Notes: generated by a model from the letters alone, not told the origin. A stretch of DNA of 61,082 nt from Collinsella aerofaciens (GCA_021639365.1 JAJXHK010000010.1:1-61082), one strand, 5' to 3'; numbered from the stretch's first letter, positions 8,838 through 17,887 are shown. Numbers and translations are program-made.

Positions 8838-9251
8838 ATGTCCGTAGGCGAGAACATAAGGCGGTACCGCAAGTTGCGGGGCGTGACGCAGGCGCAGCTT
8901 GCCGAGGCCGTCGGCCTGACCGAGGGGGCCGTGCGCCACTACGAGAGCGGCATCCGTGCCGTGAAGCCCGAGCTGCTCGAGTCCATCGCCGCGGCGCTCG
9001 GCGTGTCCGTCAACGCCCTCAAGGATTACGGCGTCGAGACCGCGGGCGACCTCATGTCGCTTCTTGTGCGACTGGAGGACTCCTTCGGCATCATTCCCTC
9101 AGCCGACGGCTCGGGCCTCTCCTTGAACCCCAAGGCGCCGCACGCGCCCAAAGCGACGATGGCGATCGAACTTTGGGCCGAGAAACGCGCGCAGCTCGAG
9201 AACGGCGAGATCGACGCCGCAGAGTACGAGGACTGGAAGGCCTCGCTGTAG
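8838..9251 (+). CDS. XRE-family repressor of the integrative module
   Basis: The 137-residue protein has a Cro/CI helix-turn-helix in the first 60 residues: MSVGENIRRYRKLRGVTQ, then LAEAVGLTEGAVRHYESG. A C-terminal acidic tail ends in DAAEYEDWKASL. Start ATG 8838 follows AGGAGGAGG by four bases; a longer in-frame start lies in the promoter and was rejected. It is divergent from xis-int and most likely represses them through the CGTAC operators. No self-cleavage peptidase domain is present, so it is not a LexA-type SOS-cleaved repressor. Confidence 0.85.
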   Translation: MSVGENIRRYRKLRGVTQAQLAEAVGLTEGAVRHYESGIRAVKPELLESIAAALGVSVNALKDYGVETAGDLMSLLVRLEDSFGIIPSADGSGLSLNPKAPHAPKATMAIELWAEKRAQLENGEIDAAEYEDWKASL

Positions 9252-9338
9252 CGGCTCTCCGCATTTCGCAATCAACGCACCCGAATCAGAACGCCAGGCT
9301 AGGCGGTGAGCGCTGCTCGCTCCCGCGTAAGCTGAGTT

Positions 9339-9880
9339 TTTACTCCCCATTGCATACCAAGGCATTTCCGGCATGTCCGGGGAGTAAATAATGCGGTGGC
9401 TTACATGGCGGCACACGGCAGTACGCCGCGGCATTTACCCTGATTACTCCAGTTTTCCTTGAGACGGCGAGATTCTTTACTCCCCATTAGCCACCTGGGG
9501 AAACGCTGTGCGAAGACTGCCAAAAAGCCTATTGAGTTCGATTTGAGTTTCACGGACCCCAAAACGGGCCCGTTTGGCCCTCGGGGACAAAAACCGCGCG
9601 TCTACTCGCTTGGGATAAATCCTTACTCCCATTCCTCCGAATACCGCCCCGTACTTTGCTGTCTTTAAATGCGGGGAGTAAATGGCGAAATCGCAGGTGA
9701 AAGGGAGTAAAACGGCAAAGAAAAAGCCTCCGTCCCAACACGGGAACGGAGGCCAGATTATCGTATTTACTCACCAATGCCGCTGGTGGCTTTGTCATGA
9801 CTCTCGTACGAAACAAAACTCAGCGGCACAGTGCGGCACTCAAAAGTGCAGGTCAGAACCCTATCGGTCTACTCCCACTC
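9339..9880. repeat. Cluster of TACTCCC/GGGAGTA repeats at the guaA 3' end
   Basis: Seven copies of the 7-mer occur in about 540 bp. The TACTCCC orientation is near 9341, 9478, 9624 and 9870; the last overlaps the guaA stop codon. The GGGAGTA orientation is near 9380, 9674 and 9703. Several extend to TTTACTCCCCATT or GGGGAGTAAAT. Less than one copy is expected by chance. There is no supported gene in 9252-9868. The repeats could be integrase arm or core sites, or scars of repeated insertions at guaA. Confidence 0.6.
9717..9753 (-). terminator. Intrinsic terminator downstream of guaA
   Basis: Read on the minus strand, an 8-bp stem (GCCTCCGT with ACGGAGGC) is followed by TTTTTCTTT. It lies 116 bp after the guaA stop. 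Confidence 0.75.
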
Positions 9881-11467
9881 GATGGTCGCGGGCGGCTTGG
9901 ACGTGATGTCGTAGCACACGCGGTTGGCACCGGGGACCTCGGCCACGATGCGGCCGGAGATGCGGGCCAGGACGTCGTAGGGCAGCTTGGCCCAGTCGGC
10001 GGTCATGGCGTCGCTGGACTCAACGGCACGCAGGATGATCGGACGCTGGTAGGTGCGCTCGTCGCCCATAACGCCGACGGACTTGATGTCGGGCAGGACG
10101 GCGAAATACTGCCAGCAGCTGTGCTCGGAGTTGCGCTCGCCGGTCTGCTCAAACAGACGCTGGTTGTAGGCGTCGAGCTCCTCGCGCACGATGGCGTCGG
10201 CGTTCTTGAGGATCTCGAGCTTCTCCTTGTCGACCGCGCCGATGATGCGGATGGCCAGACCCGGACCCGGGAAGGGCTGGCGGAACACGATATGACCCGG
10301 CAGGCCCAGCGCCAGACCAAGCGCGCGGACCTCGTCCTTAAAGAAGTGGTCGAGCGGCTCGATGAGGTCGAAGTGCACGCCCTCGGGGAACGGGATCAGG
10401 TTGTGGTGGCTCTTGATGGTGGCCGTCTTGCCGCCCGTCTTGCGCGCGCCGGATTCGATGATGTCAGGGTAGATGGTACCCTGAGCCAGGTACTTGACCG
10501 GCTTGCCATTGGTCTCGAGCTGCTGCGCCACGGCGAAGAACTCTTTCCAGAACTGCGTACCGATGATGCGGCGCTTCTCCTCGGGCTCGGTCACGCCGGC
10601 CAGAAGCTCGGCATAGCGGTCCTCGGCGTGAACGTGGATAAAGTCGACGTCGAACTGCTTGGTGAAGACCTCCTCCACCTGCTCGGGCTCGCCCTTGCGC
10701 AGCAGACCGTGGTTGATGAACACGCAGGTCATCTGCTTGCCAACGGCGCGAGCGCCCAACGCAGCCACGACGGAGGAGTCGACGCCGCCGGACAGGGCCA
10801 GGATCACGCGGTCGTCGCCGACCTTCTCGCGGAAGTCCGCCGTCATGGTCTCAGCCAGGTTGTCCATACTCCAGTTGGGCTCCAGGCCGCAGATCTCAAA
10901 CAGGAAGTTGCTCAGCAGCTGCTGGCCGTACTCGGAATGCTTGACCTCGGGGTGGAACTGCGTGGTGAAAATCTTGCGCTCGGCGCACTCCATGGCGGCA
11001 ACCGGGCACACGTCGGTGCTGGCGGTAACGGTAAAGCCCTCGGGCACCTCGGACACGGCGTCGCGGTGGCTCATCCACACGGTTTGCTCCATAGGCGTGG
11101 AGTTGAAGAGCTTGGCGCCGGCCGTACGCGTGATGGTGGCGCGACCGTACTCGCCCACCTCGGAGTGGCCAACCTTGCCGCCGAGCGTCACGGCCGTGAT
11201 CTGGTGACCGTAGCAAAAGCCCAGGACGGGAAGGCCCAGGTCAAAGATGGCGGGGTCGATGGACGGAGCGTCCTCGGCATACACAGATGCCGGACCGCCG
11301 GAAAGGATGAGCGCGGAGGCGTTCATCTCGCGAATCTCGTCGGCCGAGATGTCGCAGGGAACGATCTCGGAATACACGTTGAGGTCGCGGACGCGACGGG
11401 CAATGAGCTGACCGTACTGCGCACCAAAGTCGAGTACGAGGACCTTTGCGGAAGCCTTTTGATCCAT
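9869..11467 (-). CDS. guaA: GMP synthase (glutamine-hydrolysing)
   Basis: GuaA converts XMP to GMP with glutamine and ATP, the last step of guanine nucleotide synthesis. The 532-residue protein has the class I amidotransferase domain first (LDFGAQYGQLIARR, catalytic Cys in GFCYGHQ, His-Glu in FHPEVKHS), then the ATP pyrophosphatase with ALSGGVDSS around 230, and the C-terminal dimerisation domain ending TIEWE. I chose ATG 11467, where a GAGGGGG site precedes MDQKASAKVLVLDFG; longer frames add unrelated residues. The gene ends next to the integrative module and remains intact. Confidence 0.97.
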   Translation of the reverse strand: MDQKASAKVLVLDFGAQYGQLIARRVRDLNVYSEIVPCDISADEIREMNASALILSGGPASVYAEDAPSIDPAIFDLGLPVLGFCYGHQITAVTLGGKVGHSEVGEYGRATITRTAGAKLFNSTPMEQTVWMSHRDAVSEVPEGFTVTASTDVCPVAAMECAERKIFTTQFHPEVKHSEYGQQLLSNFLFEICGLEPNWSMDNLAETMTADFREKVGDDRVILALSGGVDSSVVAALGARAVGKQMTCVFINHGLLRKGEPEQVEEVFTKQFDVDFIHVHAEDRYAELLAGVTEPEEKRRIIGTQFWKEFFAVAQQLETNGKPVKYLAQGTIYPDIIESGARKTGGKTATIKSHHNLIPFPEGVHFDLIEPLDHFFKDEVRALGLALGLPGHIVFRQPFPGPGLAIRIIGAVDKEKLEILKNADAIVREELDAYNQRLFEQTGERNSEHSCWQYFAVLPDIKSVGVMGDERTYQRPIILRAVESSDAMTADWAKLPYDVLARISGRIVAEVPGANRVCYDITSKPPATIEWE

Positions 11468-11734
11468 GGTTTCCCCCTCTTGTTGGCGGGGAGCCGGTGC
11501 CCACCCGCGCGAATAAACGAAAACAGCTTTCATAGTGTACACGTTATATGGGGTTTCTCGCCCCTCGCAGCCATCAGCGCACGGCAAACGCACGACCTGG
11601 GCCCTATTTGACGGGGATTGAAGTGTTACCAAACGTTACAGATGATGTAATACGTTTGAACATTGGACGCCCTGTGCCACAATACTGCCGAACGACTCCG
11701 CCTCTGCGGCGGCAAATACGATAGGAATACCAGC

Positions 11735-12748
11735 ATGAAGCGCATCCTTCTCATCGCCACGGGCGGCACCATCGCATCGACCGAGGACGGCAACGGCCTC
11801 TCCCCCGCCCTGACCGGTGAGGAACTCGCCCAGAGCGTCCCCGAGATCTCGGGCCTCTGCGAGCTCGACGTCGTGCAGCCCATGAACATCGACAGCACCA
11901 ATATGCGCCCCAGTGACTGGATGCGTATCCGCGACGTCATCGTCGAGGGTTATGCCGGCCACGACGGCTTCGTGATTCTGCACGGCACCGATACCATGAG
12001 CTACACCGCGGCAGCGCTTTCCTACCTGATTCAGGACAGCCCCAAGCCCATCGTGCTCACCGGATCGCAAAAGCCCATGGGCAATCCCTTTACCGATGCC
12101 AAGCTCAACCTGTACCAGAGCCTGCTCTATGCGCTCGACGAGCACTCGCACGACGTCTCAATCGTGTTTGGCGGCGTAGCCATTGCCGGCACGCGCGCCC
12201 GCAAACAGCGCACCATGAGCTTTAACGCGTTCATTAGCGTCAACTATCCGCCCATCGCCTATATCCGCAACGACCGCATCGTGCGCAACGGGCTTCACGG
12301 CACGCATCAGGGCGAAAACCCGGTGCGTTTCTACGACAGCATCGACCCGCGCGTATTTGTACTCAAGCTCACGCCCGGCGTAAACCCGGGCATCCTCGAC
12401 GCCCTTGCCGATAGCTACGACGCTGTAATCCTTGAGACCTTTGGCATTGGCGGTATCCCCGAGTTTGGTGAGTCGGGCGAGTCGTTCCAAGAGGCAATTT
12501 TCCGCTGGGTCGATTCGGGCCGCACCGTCGTTATGACCACGCAGGTCCCCGAAGAGGGCCTCGATCTGGGCGTTTATGAGGTCGGCCGTGCTTACGCCGA
12601 TCATCCGGGCATTCTGCGCGGCGACGACATGACCACCGAGACGCTCGTGGCCAAAACCATGTGGGCACTCGGCCAGTCACGCGATGCCGCCGAGATCCAG
12701 CGCCTGTTCTACAGCCAAGTCAACCACGACCGTATCCCGATGGTGTAA
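11735..12748 (+). CDS. ansA: L-asparaginase, type I
   Basis: The 337-residue protein begins MKRILLIATGGTIAST, which contains the first catalytic threonine motif, and carries the second motif HGTDTMSYTAAAL about 80 residues later. It has no signal peptide, so it should be cytoplasmic and hydrolyse asparagine to aspartate and ammonia. It is divergent from guaA across a 267-bp gap. TTGAAC at 11656 and a CAATAC-like -10 at about 11680 are a weak promoter candidate. The longer upstream frame was rejected because similarity starts at this ATG. Confidence 0.93.
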   Translation: MKRILLIATGGTIASTEDGNGLSPALTGEELAQSVPEISGLCELDVVQPMNIDSTNMRPSDWMRIRDVIVEGYAGHDGFVILHGTDTMSYTAAALSYLIQDSPKPIVLTGSQKPMGNPFTDAKLNLYQSLLYALDEHSHDVSIVFGGVAIAGTRARKQRTMSFNAFISVNYPPIAYIRNDRIVRNGLHGTHQGENPVRFYDSIDPRVFVLKLTPGVNPGILDALADSYDAVILETFGIGGIPEFGESGESFQEAIFRWVDSGRTVVMTTQVPEEGLDLGVYEVGRAYADHPGILRGDDMTTETLVAKTMWALGQSRDAAEIQRLFYSQVNHDRIPMV

Positions 12749-13070
12749 TCCCTAAGGCAGTTCCACTTATCGCAGCCTTAAACGACAGGTGGTCCCCCTC
12801 GGGCCGTGCAAAAAACGGAGTATTCTGCAATTTCTCCGCCAGAGGCATAGAATCGGCCAATTGTTAGACGAACTTGTAGGACGAAGGGGCCGTCTGGTAA
12901 ATATTTATTCCTCATTTTTATTTAACGTGTGGATTAACTACTACCAAAAAGGCAAAACCAGCCGCTCAAGCTACCGTCTACAGCCGAACTGGTGCTGAAT
13001 ACTCGCGATTTTGCACATCGCAACCAGGGGGACCCGCCCAAAGAGCGTCAAATAGCAGCGGGGGAACGCC
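12749..13070. other. Intergenic region without a supported gene
   Basis: This 320-bp stretch between the asparaginase and an XRE regulator is AT-richer than its neighbours around 12890-12960. Short frames are present but none has a ribosome binding site or a recognisable product. I see no clear terminator or RNA gene. Confidence 0.5.
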
Positions 13071-13289
13071 CTATTCGATACCCTCGAGAAGCTCTGACAC
13101 CGTCATGCCGAGTGCGGGCGCGATCTTAAATAGAACCTTGAGCGTGAAATTTGCCGTCCCATCTTCGATTCGGTCGAGGTAGGGTCGGCTGATTCCTGTC
13201 GCCACACAAAAATCAACCTTGGAGATACCAAGGTCTCTGCGCGTCTCTTCGACCCGCCTGCCAAGAATCTGTTTCGCACGTTCGTCCAT
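13071..13289 (-). CDS. XRE-family transcriptional regulator
   Basis: This 72-residue protein is almost only a Cro/CI helix-turn-helix: GRRVEETRRDLGISKVDFC, then VATGISRPYLDRIEDGTANF. It ends VSELLEGIE. It is transcribed divergently from the 129-residue gene at 13366, and the perfect palindrome between them is its likely operator. Confidence 0.85.
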   Translation of the reverse strand: MDERAKQILGRRVEETRRDLGISKVDFCVATGISRPYLDRIEDGTANFTLKVLFKIAPALGMTVSELLEGIE

Positions 13290-13318
13290 GCAGCCGAGTT
13301 TGAAATGGAGCCGAACAT

Positions 13319-13342
13319 AAACGTAAACTATAGTTTACGTTT
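13319..13342. promoter_or_regulatory. Perfect 24-bp palindromic operator
   Basis: Two 10-bp arms (AAACGTAAAC and its exact complement) flank a TATA centre. The site lies 30 bp from the XRE start and 24 bp from the start of the divergent gene, so a dimeric regulator bound here would cover both promoters. Confidence 0.75.
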
Positions 13343-13365
13343 TGCCGAATACACAGGAGTTTTCT

Positions 13366-13755
13366 ATGTCGGATTCTTCGGTCCGCATGTACCGAGCCAC
13401 GCTTCGCACAAACAGTGCACCGCCCAAGCTCGTCGTCGTTGAAGCCGAATGCCTTTCGCCCGATGAGCGCACAGCATTTGCATTGCTATCAAGTCGCGTC
13501 GCCGCCGTTCTGGTCCCTTGCCCGGCGCAAGGTGAACTTGCCATCCAATGCCAAACGCATAGCTGCTCGCTCAATCAGGCTGCCGTAATCGCAACCAGCC
13601 AACGCGGCCTGCCCCTTCTTTTAGAAGCCAGTACCGCGCTCACCCTTCGCGGCACCGGATACGAAAACGAGGCCGCCGCCGACATGGTCTTTAAACCACG
13701 ATCGAGCGGCGGCCTCGCAGCAGCCATTGAATATGCGTGCAGGCTCGTTGCCTAA
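13366..13755 (+). CDS. Hypothetical protein divergent from the XRE regulator
   Basis: The 129-residue soluble protein begins MSDSSVRMYRATLRTNSAPP after a CAGGAG site. I do not recognise a family. It has cysteines in CCLSPDE-like and CQTHSCS contexts, no membrane segment and a mixed alpha-beta look. Its promoter shares the 24-bp palindrome with the regulator, so it is probably the main controlled gene. Confidence 0.7.
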   Translation: MSDSSVRMYRATLRTNSAPPKLVVVEAECLSPDERTAFALLSSRVAAVLVPCPAQGELAIQCQTHSCSLNQAAVIATSQRGLPLLLEASTALTLRGTGYENEAAADMVFKPRSSGGLAAAIEYACRLVA

Positions 13756-13764
13756 AAGGACAAG

Positions 13765-14148
13765 CTAGAAACCAAGGCCAAAGCCCGTTCCGGTAATCGC
13801 CGAGTACATAAAGTAAACGTTAACCACGTTGAGGAACACACCCGTGATGCAACCGTTGCGCAGGTAGCGTTCGCACACGATGCGCGCCATGGCGGCAGAG
13901 TCATCATTGTTTTTAGCCTGGCGTCCTGCCGTAAAGTACGTCGCCACGCTCAGCAGCAGGTTGAGCACCGGCAGTGCCAGCAACTCGTAGCTCTTGCCCC
14001 AGCGCGTCGCCTCGCCGGCGGCATTAAACTTTGTTGCCACCTCGGAACCAATGTTGGGGATAACACACGCTGCGACCACCAGCGGAATCACCGCAAGCAC
14101 GAGTAGCGCAATACCCATGTAACCGGCTTTTTTGCCATATTTAAACAT
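13765..14148 (-). CDS. DUF1648/SdpI-like membrane protein
   Basis: The 127-residue protein has three hydrophobic segments (about 10-32, 57-75 and 100-118). A stretch after the first, NIGSEVATKFNAAGEATRWGKS, resembles the DUF1648 motif seen in SdpI-like immunity and signalling membrane proteins. It lies 11 bp downstream of ychF on the same strand and may be co-transcribed with it. Its function is unknown. Confidence 0.65.
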   Translation of the reverse strand: MFKYGKKAGYMGIALLVLAVIPLVVAACVIPNIGSEVATKFNAAGEATRWGKSYELLALPVLNLLLSVATYFTAGRQAKNNDDSAAMARIVCERYLRNGCITGVFLNVVNVYFMYSAITGTGFGLGF

Positions 14149-14159
14149 GTGCGTCGTCC

Positions 14160-15236
14160 TTACACGTTAAAGCGGAAGTGCACGACGTCGCCATCGGCCA
14201 TGACATAGTCCTTGCCCTCAATACGCAGCTTGCCGGCGGCCTTGGCGCCCTGCTCACCGCCGAGCTCGATGTAGTCGTCATAGCCAATGACCTCGGCCTT
14301 AATAAAGCCGCGCTCAAAGTCGGTGTGGATGACACCGGCAGCCTGCGGAGCGGTCGCACCCTGACGCACCGTCCAGGCCTTGACCTCCATCTCGCCAGCC
14401 GTAAAGAACGACTGCAGGCCAAGCAGCTTGTAGGCTGCCTGCGCGAGCACGTCCAGACCGGGCTGCTCCAGGCCCAGGCTCTCCAGGTAGTCGGCGGCGT
14501 CCTCGGGATCGAGCTCGGAAAGCTCGGCCTCAATCTTGGCGCAGATGGGCAGCGGCTTAACACCATCGATGGGCGCCAGATCGTCGTTGAGCATATCCTC
14601 GTCCACGTTGGCCACATACAGGATGGGCTTCATAGTGAGCAGGAACAGGCCCTTGGCAGCGGCGCGCTCCTCGTCGGTCATCTCCATGGACGCGGCGCGC
14701 TTACCCTCGTTGAGCCAGTCGAGCAGGCGCTTGGCGACCTCGAACTTGGGCATGAGCTCCTTGTCGCGCTTGGCCTCCTTCTCGAGCTTAGGCAGCTGCT
14801 TCTCGAGCGTGCCCATGTCGGCCAGGATAAGCTCGGTCATGATGGTGTCGGCGTCACCGGCGGGGTCGACGAACTCGCCCGTGCGGCCCACCTCACGCAT
14901 AACGTTGGGGTCTTTAAAGTAGCGCACAACCTCGCAGATGGCGTCGGTCTCGCGAATGTTGGCCAGGAACTGGTTACCCAGACCCTCACCCTCGTTAGCG
15001 CCCTTCACCAGACCTGCGATGTCGACGAACTCGACCGTCGCCGGCACAATGCGACCCGGGTTAACGATGTCGGCGAGCTTTTGCAAGCGGCTATCGGGCA
15101 CGTCGACGATACCCACGTTGGGGTCGATCGTGGCGAACGGGTAGTTGGCGGCAAGGCCGGTCTTTTTGGTAAGCGCGGTGAACAGCGTCGACTTGCCTAC
15201 GTTGGGCAGGCCCACGATACCGATGGAAAGGGACAC
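14160..15236 (-). CDS. ychF: Redox-regulated ATPase/GTPase YchF
   Basis: The 358-residue protein has the Obg-family P-loop GLPNVGKSTLF at residues 8-18, the region DIAGLVKGANEGEGLGNQFL, and a C-terminal TGS domain ending YVMADGDVVHFRFNV. YchF is a ribosome-associated ATPase involved in translation quality and oxidative stress. A GTG start at 15236 follows AAAGGAG by six bases and gives the family N-terminus SLSIGIVGLP; longer starts were rejected. Confidence 0.95.
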   Translation of the reverse strand: MSLSIGIVGLPNVGKSTLFTALTKKTGLAANYPFATIDPNVGIVDVPDSRLQKLADIVNPGRIVPATVEFVDIAGLVKGANEGEGLGNQFLANIRETDAICEVVRYFKDPNVMREVGRTGEFVDPAGDADTIMTELILADMGTLEKQLPKLEKEAKRDKELMPKFEVAKRLLDWLNEGKRAASMEMTDEERAAAKGLFLLTMKPILYVANVDEDMLNDDLAPIDGVKPLPICAKIEAELSELDPEDAADYLESLGLEQPGLDVLAQAAYKLLGLQSFFTAGEMEVKAWTVRQGATAPQAAGVIHTDFERGFIKAEVIGYDDYIELGGEQGAKAAGKLRIEGKDYVMADGDVVHFRFNV

Positions 15237-15350
15237 GACAGCTCCTTTTGGTACAAGCATTTCAAACTGCATAAGTATAGCGCCGCCGCAGCATCTGGGC
15301 GAACCCGGACGCCACGGCGGCACGAATGAAGCAGAGATAAGGCTCGCTGA

Positions 15351-16604
15351 CTAGTCCGCAAGCTTTTCCACCTGGTCGAGCATCTTGTCAAGCTTGGCCT
15401 TTGCCTCGGCCTTGACCTTCTGGGCTTCTTCGTGAGCCTTCGCCTTCTGGGCGGCCTTTTCCTCGGCTTCGGGATCGACGACAACCAGATTGGACGCGTC
15501 ATGCTCAACCAACTTGAGCGCATGCTCGGGGCACACCTTGACGCAGGCACCGCAGCCCAGGCAATACGTGGATTCCAGTGCAAAGCGGCCGCTTCCCACC
15601 AAATCGCAGGCGAACGTAGGGCATACATTGACGCACTCGCCGCACGACGTGCACTTGTCAAAATCACACTCCGGCGTGCTCACCTGCATGTTCTGGGCAA
15701 GCTCGGGGTGGTTTTGCAGCGTCGAGAGTACCAGTTGCCGCCCGTGCGTGAGCGAACGGCGACGCTTGGTCGTCGTGGTGCCGCACATGGTGTTGAGCGT
15801 ACGCTCCAACTGAGTAATCTGGTGGCGGTGAGCTTTGAGCTTCTGCGTCACCGAGGCCAGCGCCGCCGTTGCCGGGTTGAGCTTGGTCACGGTAAGGCCC
15901 GTGGTGCGGGCGATCTTTTCCATGTACTCCTTGCGCTCGTACTCGCGGCGCTTATGGCACTTGAGGCTCTTGGGATCGACCTCCAGACCCATGCCCGTGC
16001 CCGCCCACTCCTCGGCGGTAGCAATGGCCTCGCCCAGAATGTCCTCACCGCCGGTGTTGCGGCACTTATCGCACACGCCCAGTGGCAGGTAGACGCTCAC
16101 GTTGGGATAGTCGGCCAGCACCGAGAACCAGGTCTCGGCAGTAATATCGCCCACGCAGGCGACGACGACCTCGTTCTCGCGCGGCATGCGCTTGAGGGCG
16201 CGCGTGCAGGTGACGTAGGCGGTCTCGTGGCTCGTAGCTGCAGAGACGATATCGTCATACAGGTTTTTGGGCGCCAAGCGCGGCGAGATGATTGCCTCGG
16301 TCGGACAGGCAGCGGCGCACAGGCCGCACTTGCGACAGGAGTCGAGAATCTCGATGGCGTCTTCCTCGACCTCGATAGCGTTGACCGGGCACACGTCCAT
16401 GCACGCGGTGCAGCCGCTCTTTTCGTTTTTGCAGGTCAGGCACGGAATGGTGTTGCCGCGCGGACGCTCCTTGTAGTCGGCAGGATTCCACTGCGGCGCC
16501 GACGGATCGAGTGCATCGGTCACACCGCCAAGCGGGTTTTTAAGAAAGTCGAAACCCTTGCTGATCTCGATAATGTCATCAAACAGATCGTGTTCCTGCG
16601 CCAT
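15351..16604 (-). CDS. Multi-cluster 4Fe-4S ferredoxin-type protein
   Basis: The 417-residue protein has two pairs of cysteine-rich 4Fe-4S motifs. One pair is near the N-terminus (CLTCKN..CTACMDVCP and CRKCGLCAAACP), the other near residue 330-380 (CTSCGECVNVCP and CLGCGACVKVCP). A cysteine-containing middle domain (VCDKCRNTGG) and a Lys/Glu/Ala-rich helical tail follow the pattern of electron-transfer proteins in anaerobes. It is soluble and its redox partner is not evident from the neighbours. Start ATG 16604. Confidence 0.85.
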   Translation of the reverse strand: MAQEHDLFDDIIEISKGFDFLKNPLGGVTDALDPSAPQWNPADYKERPRGNTIPCLTCKNEKSGCTACMDVCPVNAIEVEEDAIEILDSCRKCGLCAAACPTEAIISPRLAPKNLYDDIVSAATSHETAYVTCTRALKRMPRENEVVVACVGDITAETWFSVLADYPNVSVYLPLGVCDKCRNTGGEDILGEAIATAEEWAGTGMGLEVDPKSLKCHKRREYERKEYMEKIARTTGLTVTKLNPATAALASVTQKLKAHRHQITQLERTLNTMCGTTTTKRRRSLTHGRQLVLSTLQNHPELAQNMQVSTPECDFDKCTSCGECVNVCPTFACDLVGSGRFALESTYCLGCGACVKVCPEHALKLVEHDASNLVVVDPEAEEKAAQKAKAHEEAQKVKAEAKAKLDKMLDQVEKLAD

Positions 16605-16755
16605 GCGCGGCCCCTCCCTGAGCAGTGCAAACAAGCAAGAGATAATGATACGCTATCGGCCCGTGCCTCGGGCAAATTACACGCGGAGCACCTTTGCGGC
16701 AAATAGCCTATGGCCTATCGCCGCCCCGATTGCTCAAGGTCGATCAAGCGCCAAG

Positions 16756-17823
16756 CTATGCCTCGCACATGAGCTGCACGAGCTTTTGTTTGGTCACCTT
16801 GGCCTGCTCGTTGGCTATGTTACGCTCATTTCTAAAGGCCGCATTTGCAACACTCTGCAGGTCGGCATCGGAAATCTCGCCAAGGCCCAGATCCTCGAGC
16901 GTCGTCGGCAGACCAACACGCTGGCAAAACTCGAGCACCTGATCAAGCTCGGGCGCACGCTCCAGGCGCAGCTGCACCACCAGACCAAATGCCACGGCCT
17001 CACCATGCATGGCCTTGCACTCGGGCAGAATCGTCAGACCGTTGGCGATGGCATGCGCTAACGCCAAGCCACCGCTCTCAAAGCCAACGCCCGAAAGCAG
17101 AATGTTGCACTCGATCAGGCGCTCAACCGCCGGCGATGTACGCCCCTTTTTGAGATCGCGCTTGGCAGCGACGCCGCACTCCATAAGCATGTCATAGCAG
17201 GCACGAGCCGCAACCAAGGCCAAGTGTCCCGGCACGCCACCGTGCTCGTTGGCGCCGTGCGCCGCGGCGCACGAACGCGCCTCGAAGTACGTTGCCAGCG
17301 CATCGCCCATACCAGCGACCGTCATACGCAGCGGGGCTGACGCGACCACGTTGGTATCGACCACGACCAGGTCTGGATTCTTCTCGAGCATCAGGTAGCG
17401 GTCGAACGACCCATCCTCGTGATACAGCACCGAAATCGCACTGCACGGACCGTCCATCGACGCCGCCGTGGGGCATACGCACAACGGCAGCTCAGCATAA
17501 AACGCTACTGCCTTGGCGATATCGAGCATCTTGCCGCCGCCAATGCCCACCACCATGTCGCAATACTCGGCCTGGGCTTCCTGAGCCATTTCGACAACGG
17601 CCTCTTCCGTACACGGACCGTCATAAATCTTAAAGAACGGCTCGCTTAGATCGTCGTCCAGAAATCCATCGACGATCTGCCTGCACAGCCGATCCTCGGT
17701 GCCCTGGTCAAACAAGACATAGGCAGCGCAGCCCAACCATGACAAATACCTGCCCTGACGCGAAAGTTCGCCCGGCCCCTGAACATACCGGCCGGGACCG
17801 CCATAAACCATAGGAAGCGCCAT
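16756..17823 (-). CDS. Glycerol dehydrogenase-like iron/zinc-dependent dehydrogenase (copy 1)
   Basis: This 355-residue GldA-type protein oxidises a polyol or a related alcohol with NAD. The nucleotide site is VVGIGGGKMLDIAKAV near residue 95. The metal ligands are in MGDALATYFEA and HAIANGLTILP, with a further His in KAMHGEAVAFG. It is a paralogue of the next gene upstream (17936-19036) along its whole length, but its N-terminus differs (MALPMVYGGPGRYVQG). The substrate cannot be assigned. Confidence 0.85.
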   Translation of the reverse strand: MALPMVYGGPGRYVQGPGELSRQGRYLSWLGCAAYVLFDQGTEDRLCRQIVDGFLDDDLSEPFFKIYDGPCTEEAVVEMAQEAQAEYCDMVVGIGGGKMLDIAKAVAFYAELPLCVCPTAASMDGPCSAISVLYHEDGSFDRYLMLEKNPDLVVVDTNVVASAPLRMTVAGMGDALATYFEARSCAAAHGANEHGGVPGHLALVAARACYDMLMECGVAAKRDLKKGRTSPAVERLIECNILLSGVGFESGGLALAHAIANGLTILPECKAMHGEAVAFGLVVQLRLERAPELDQVLEFCQRVGLPTTLEDLGLGEISDADLQSVANAAFRNERNIANEQAKVTKQKLVQLMCEA

Positions 17824-17853
17824 ACGAGAATCCGCCCTTCATCAAACAACGAT

Positions 17854-17884
17854 TGGTGCAAAGTAACCTGACCCCTTTGCACCA
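17854..17884. repeat. REP-like palindrome (copy 1)
   Basis: Perfect 10-bp arms TGGTGCAAAG and CTTTGCACCA surround an 11-nt loop. On the opposite strand the core reads CAAAGGGGTCAGG, matching the core of the hairpin at 25194-25228. It lies between two gldA-like genes. Confidence 0.6.
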
Positions 17885-17887
17885 TAG

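Larger units (their letters stand above)
6991..9251. mobile_element. Integrative module (mob-int-xis-repressor) next to guaA, carrying the defence island
   Basis: Integrase, excisionase, a mobilisation-like protein and a divergently transcribed repressor form a compact mobility module between the defence genes and the 3' end of guaA. The 3' end of guaA is a well-known target of tyrosine integrases. No second attachment site was found inside the window, so the left end of the element is probably beyond base 1 and the defence genes are likely cargo. Confidence 0.6.

Noticed and set aside
8838..9251. SOS-cleavable LexA/CI repressor
   Set aside because: The C-terminal part lacks the Ala-Gly cleavage site and the Ser-Lys peptidase pair.
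9797..11611. 604-residue plus-strand frame opposite guaA
   Set aside because: It is antisense to an intact guaA, is repetitive in Val, Leu and Gly and has no ribosome binding site.
11468..11734. Possible purine riboswitch ahead of guaA
   Set aside because: The conserved P1, J1/2 and J2/3 pieces of a purine riboswitch do not align; only a short TATA-like match is present.
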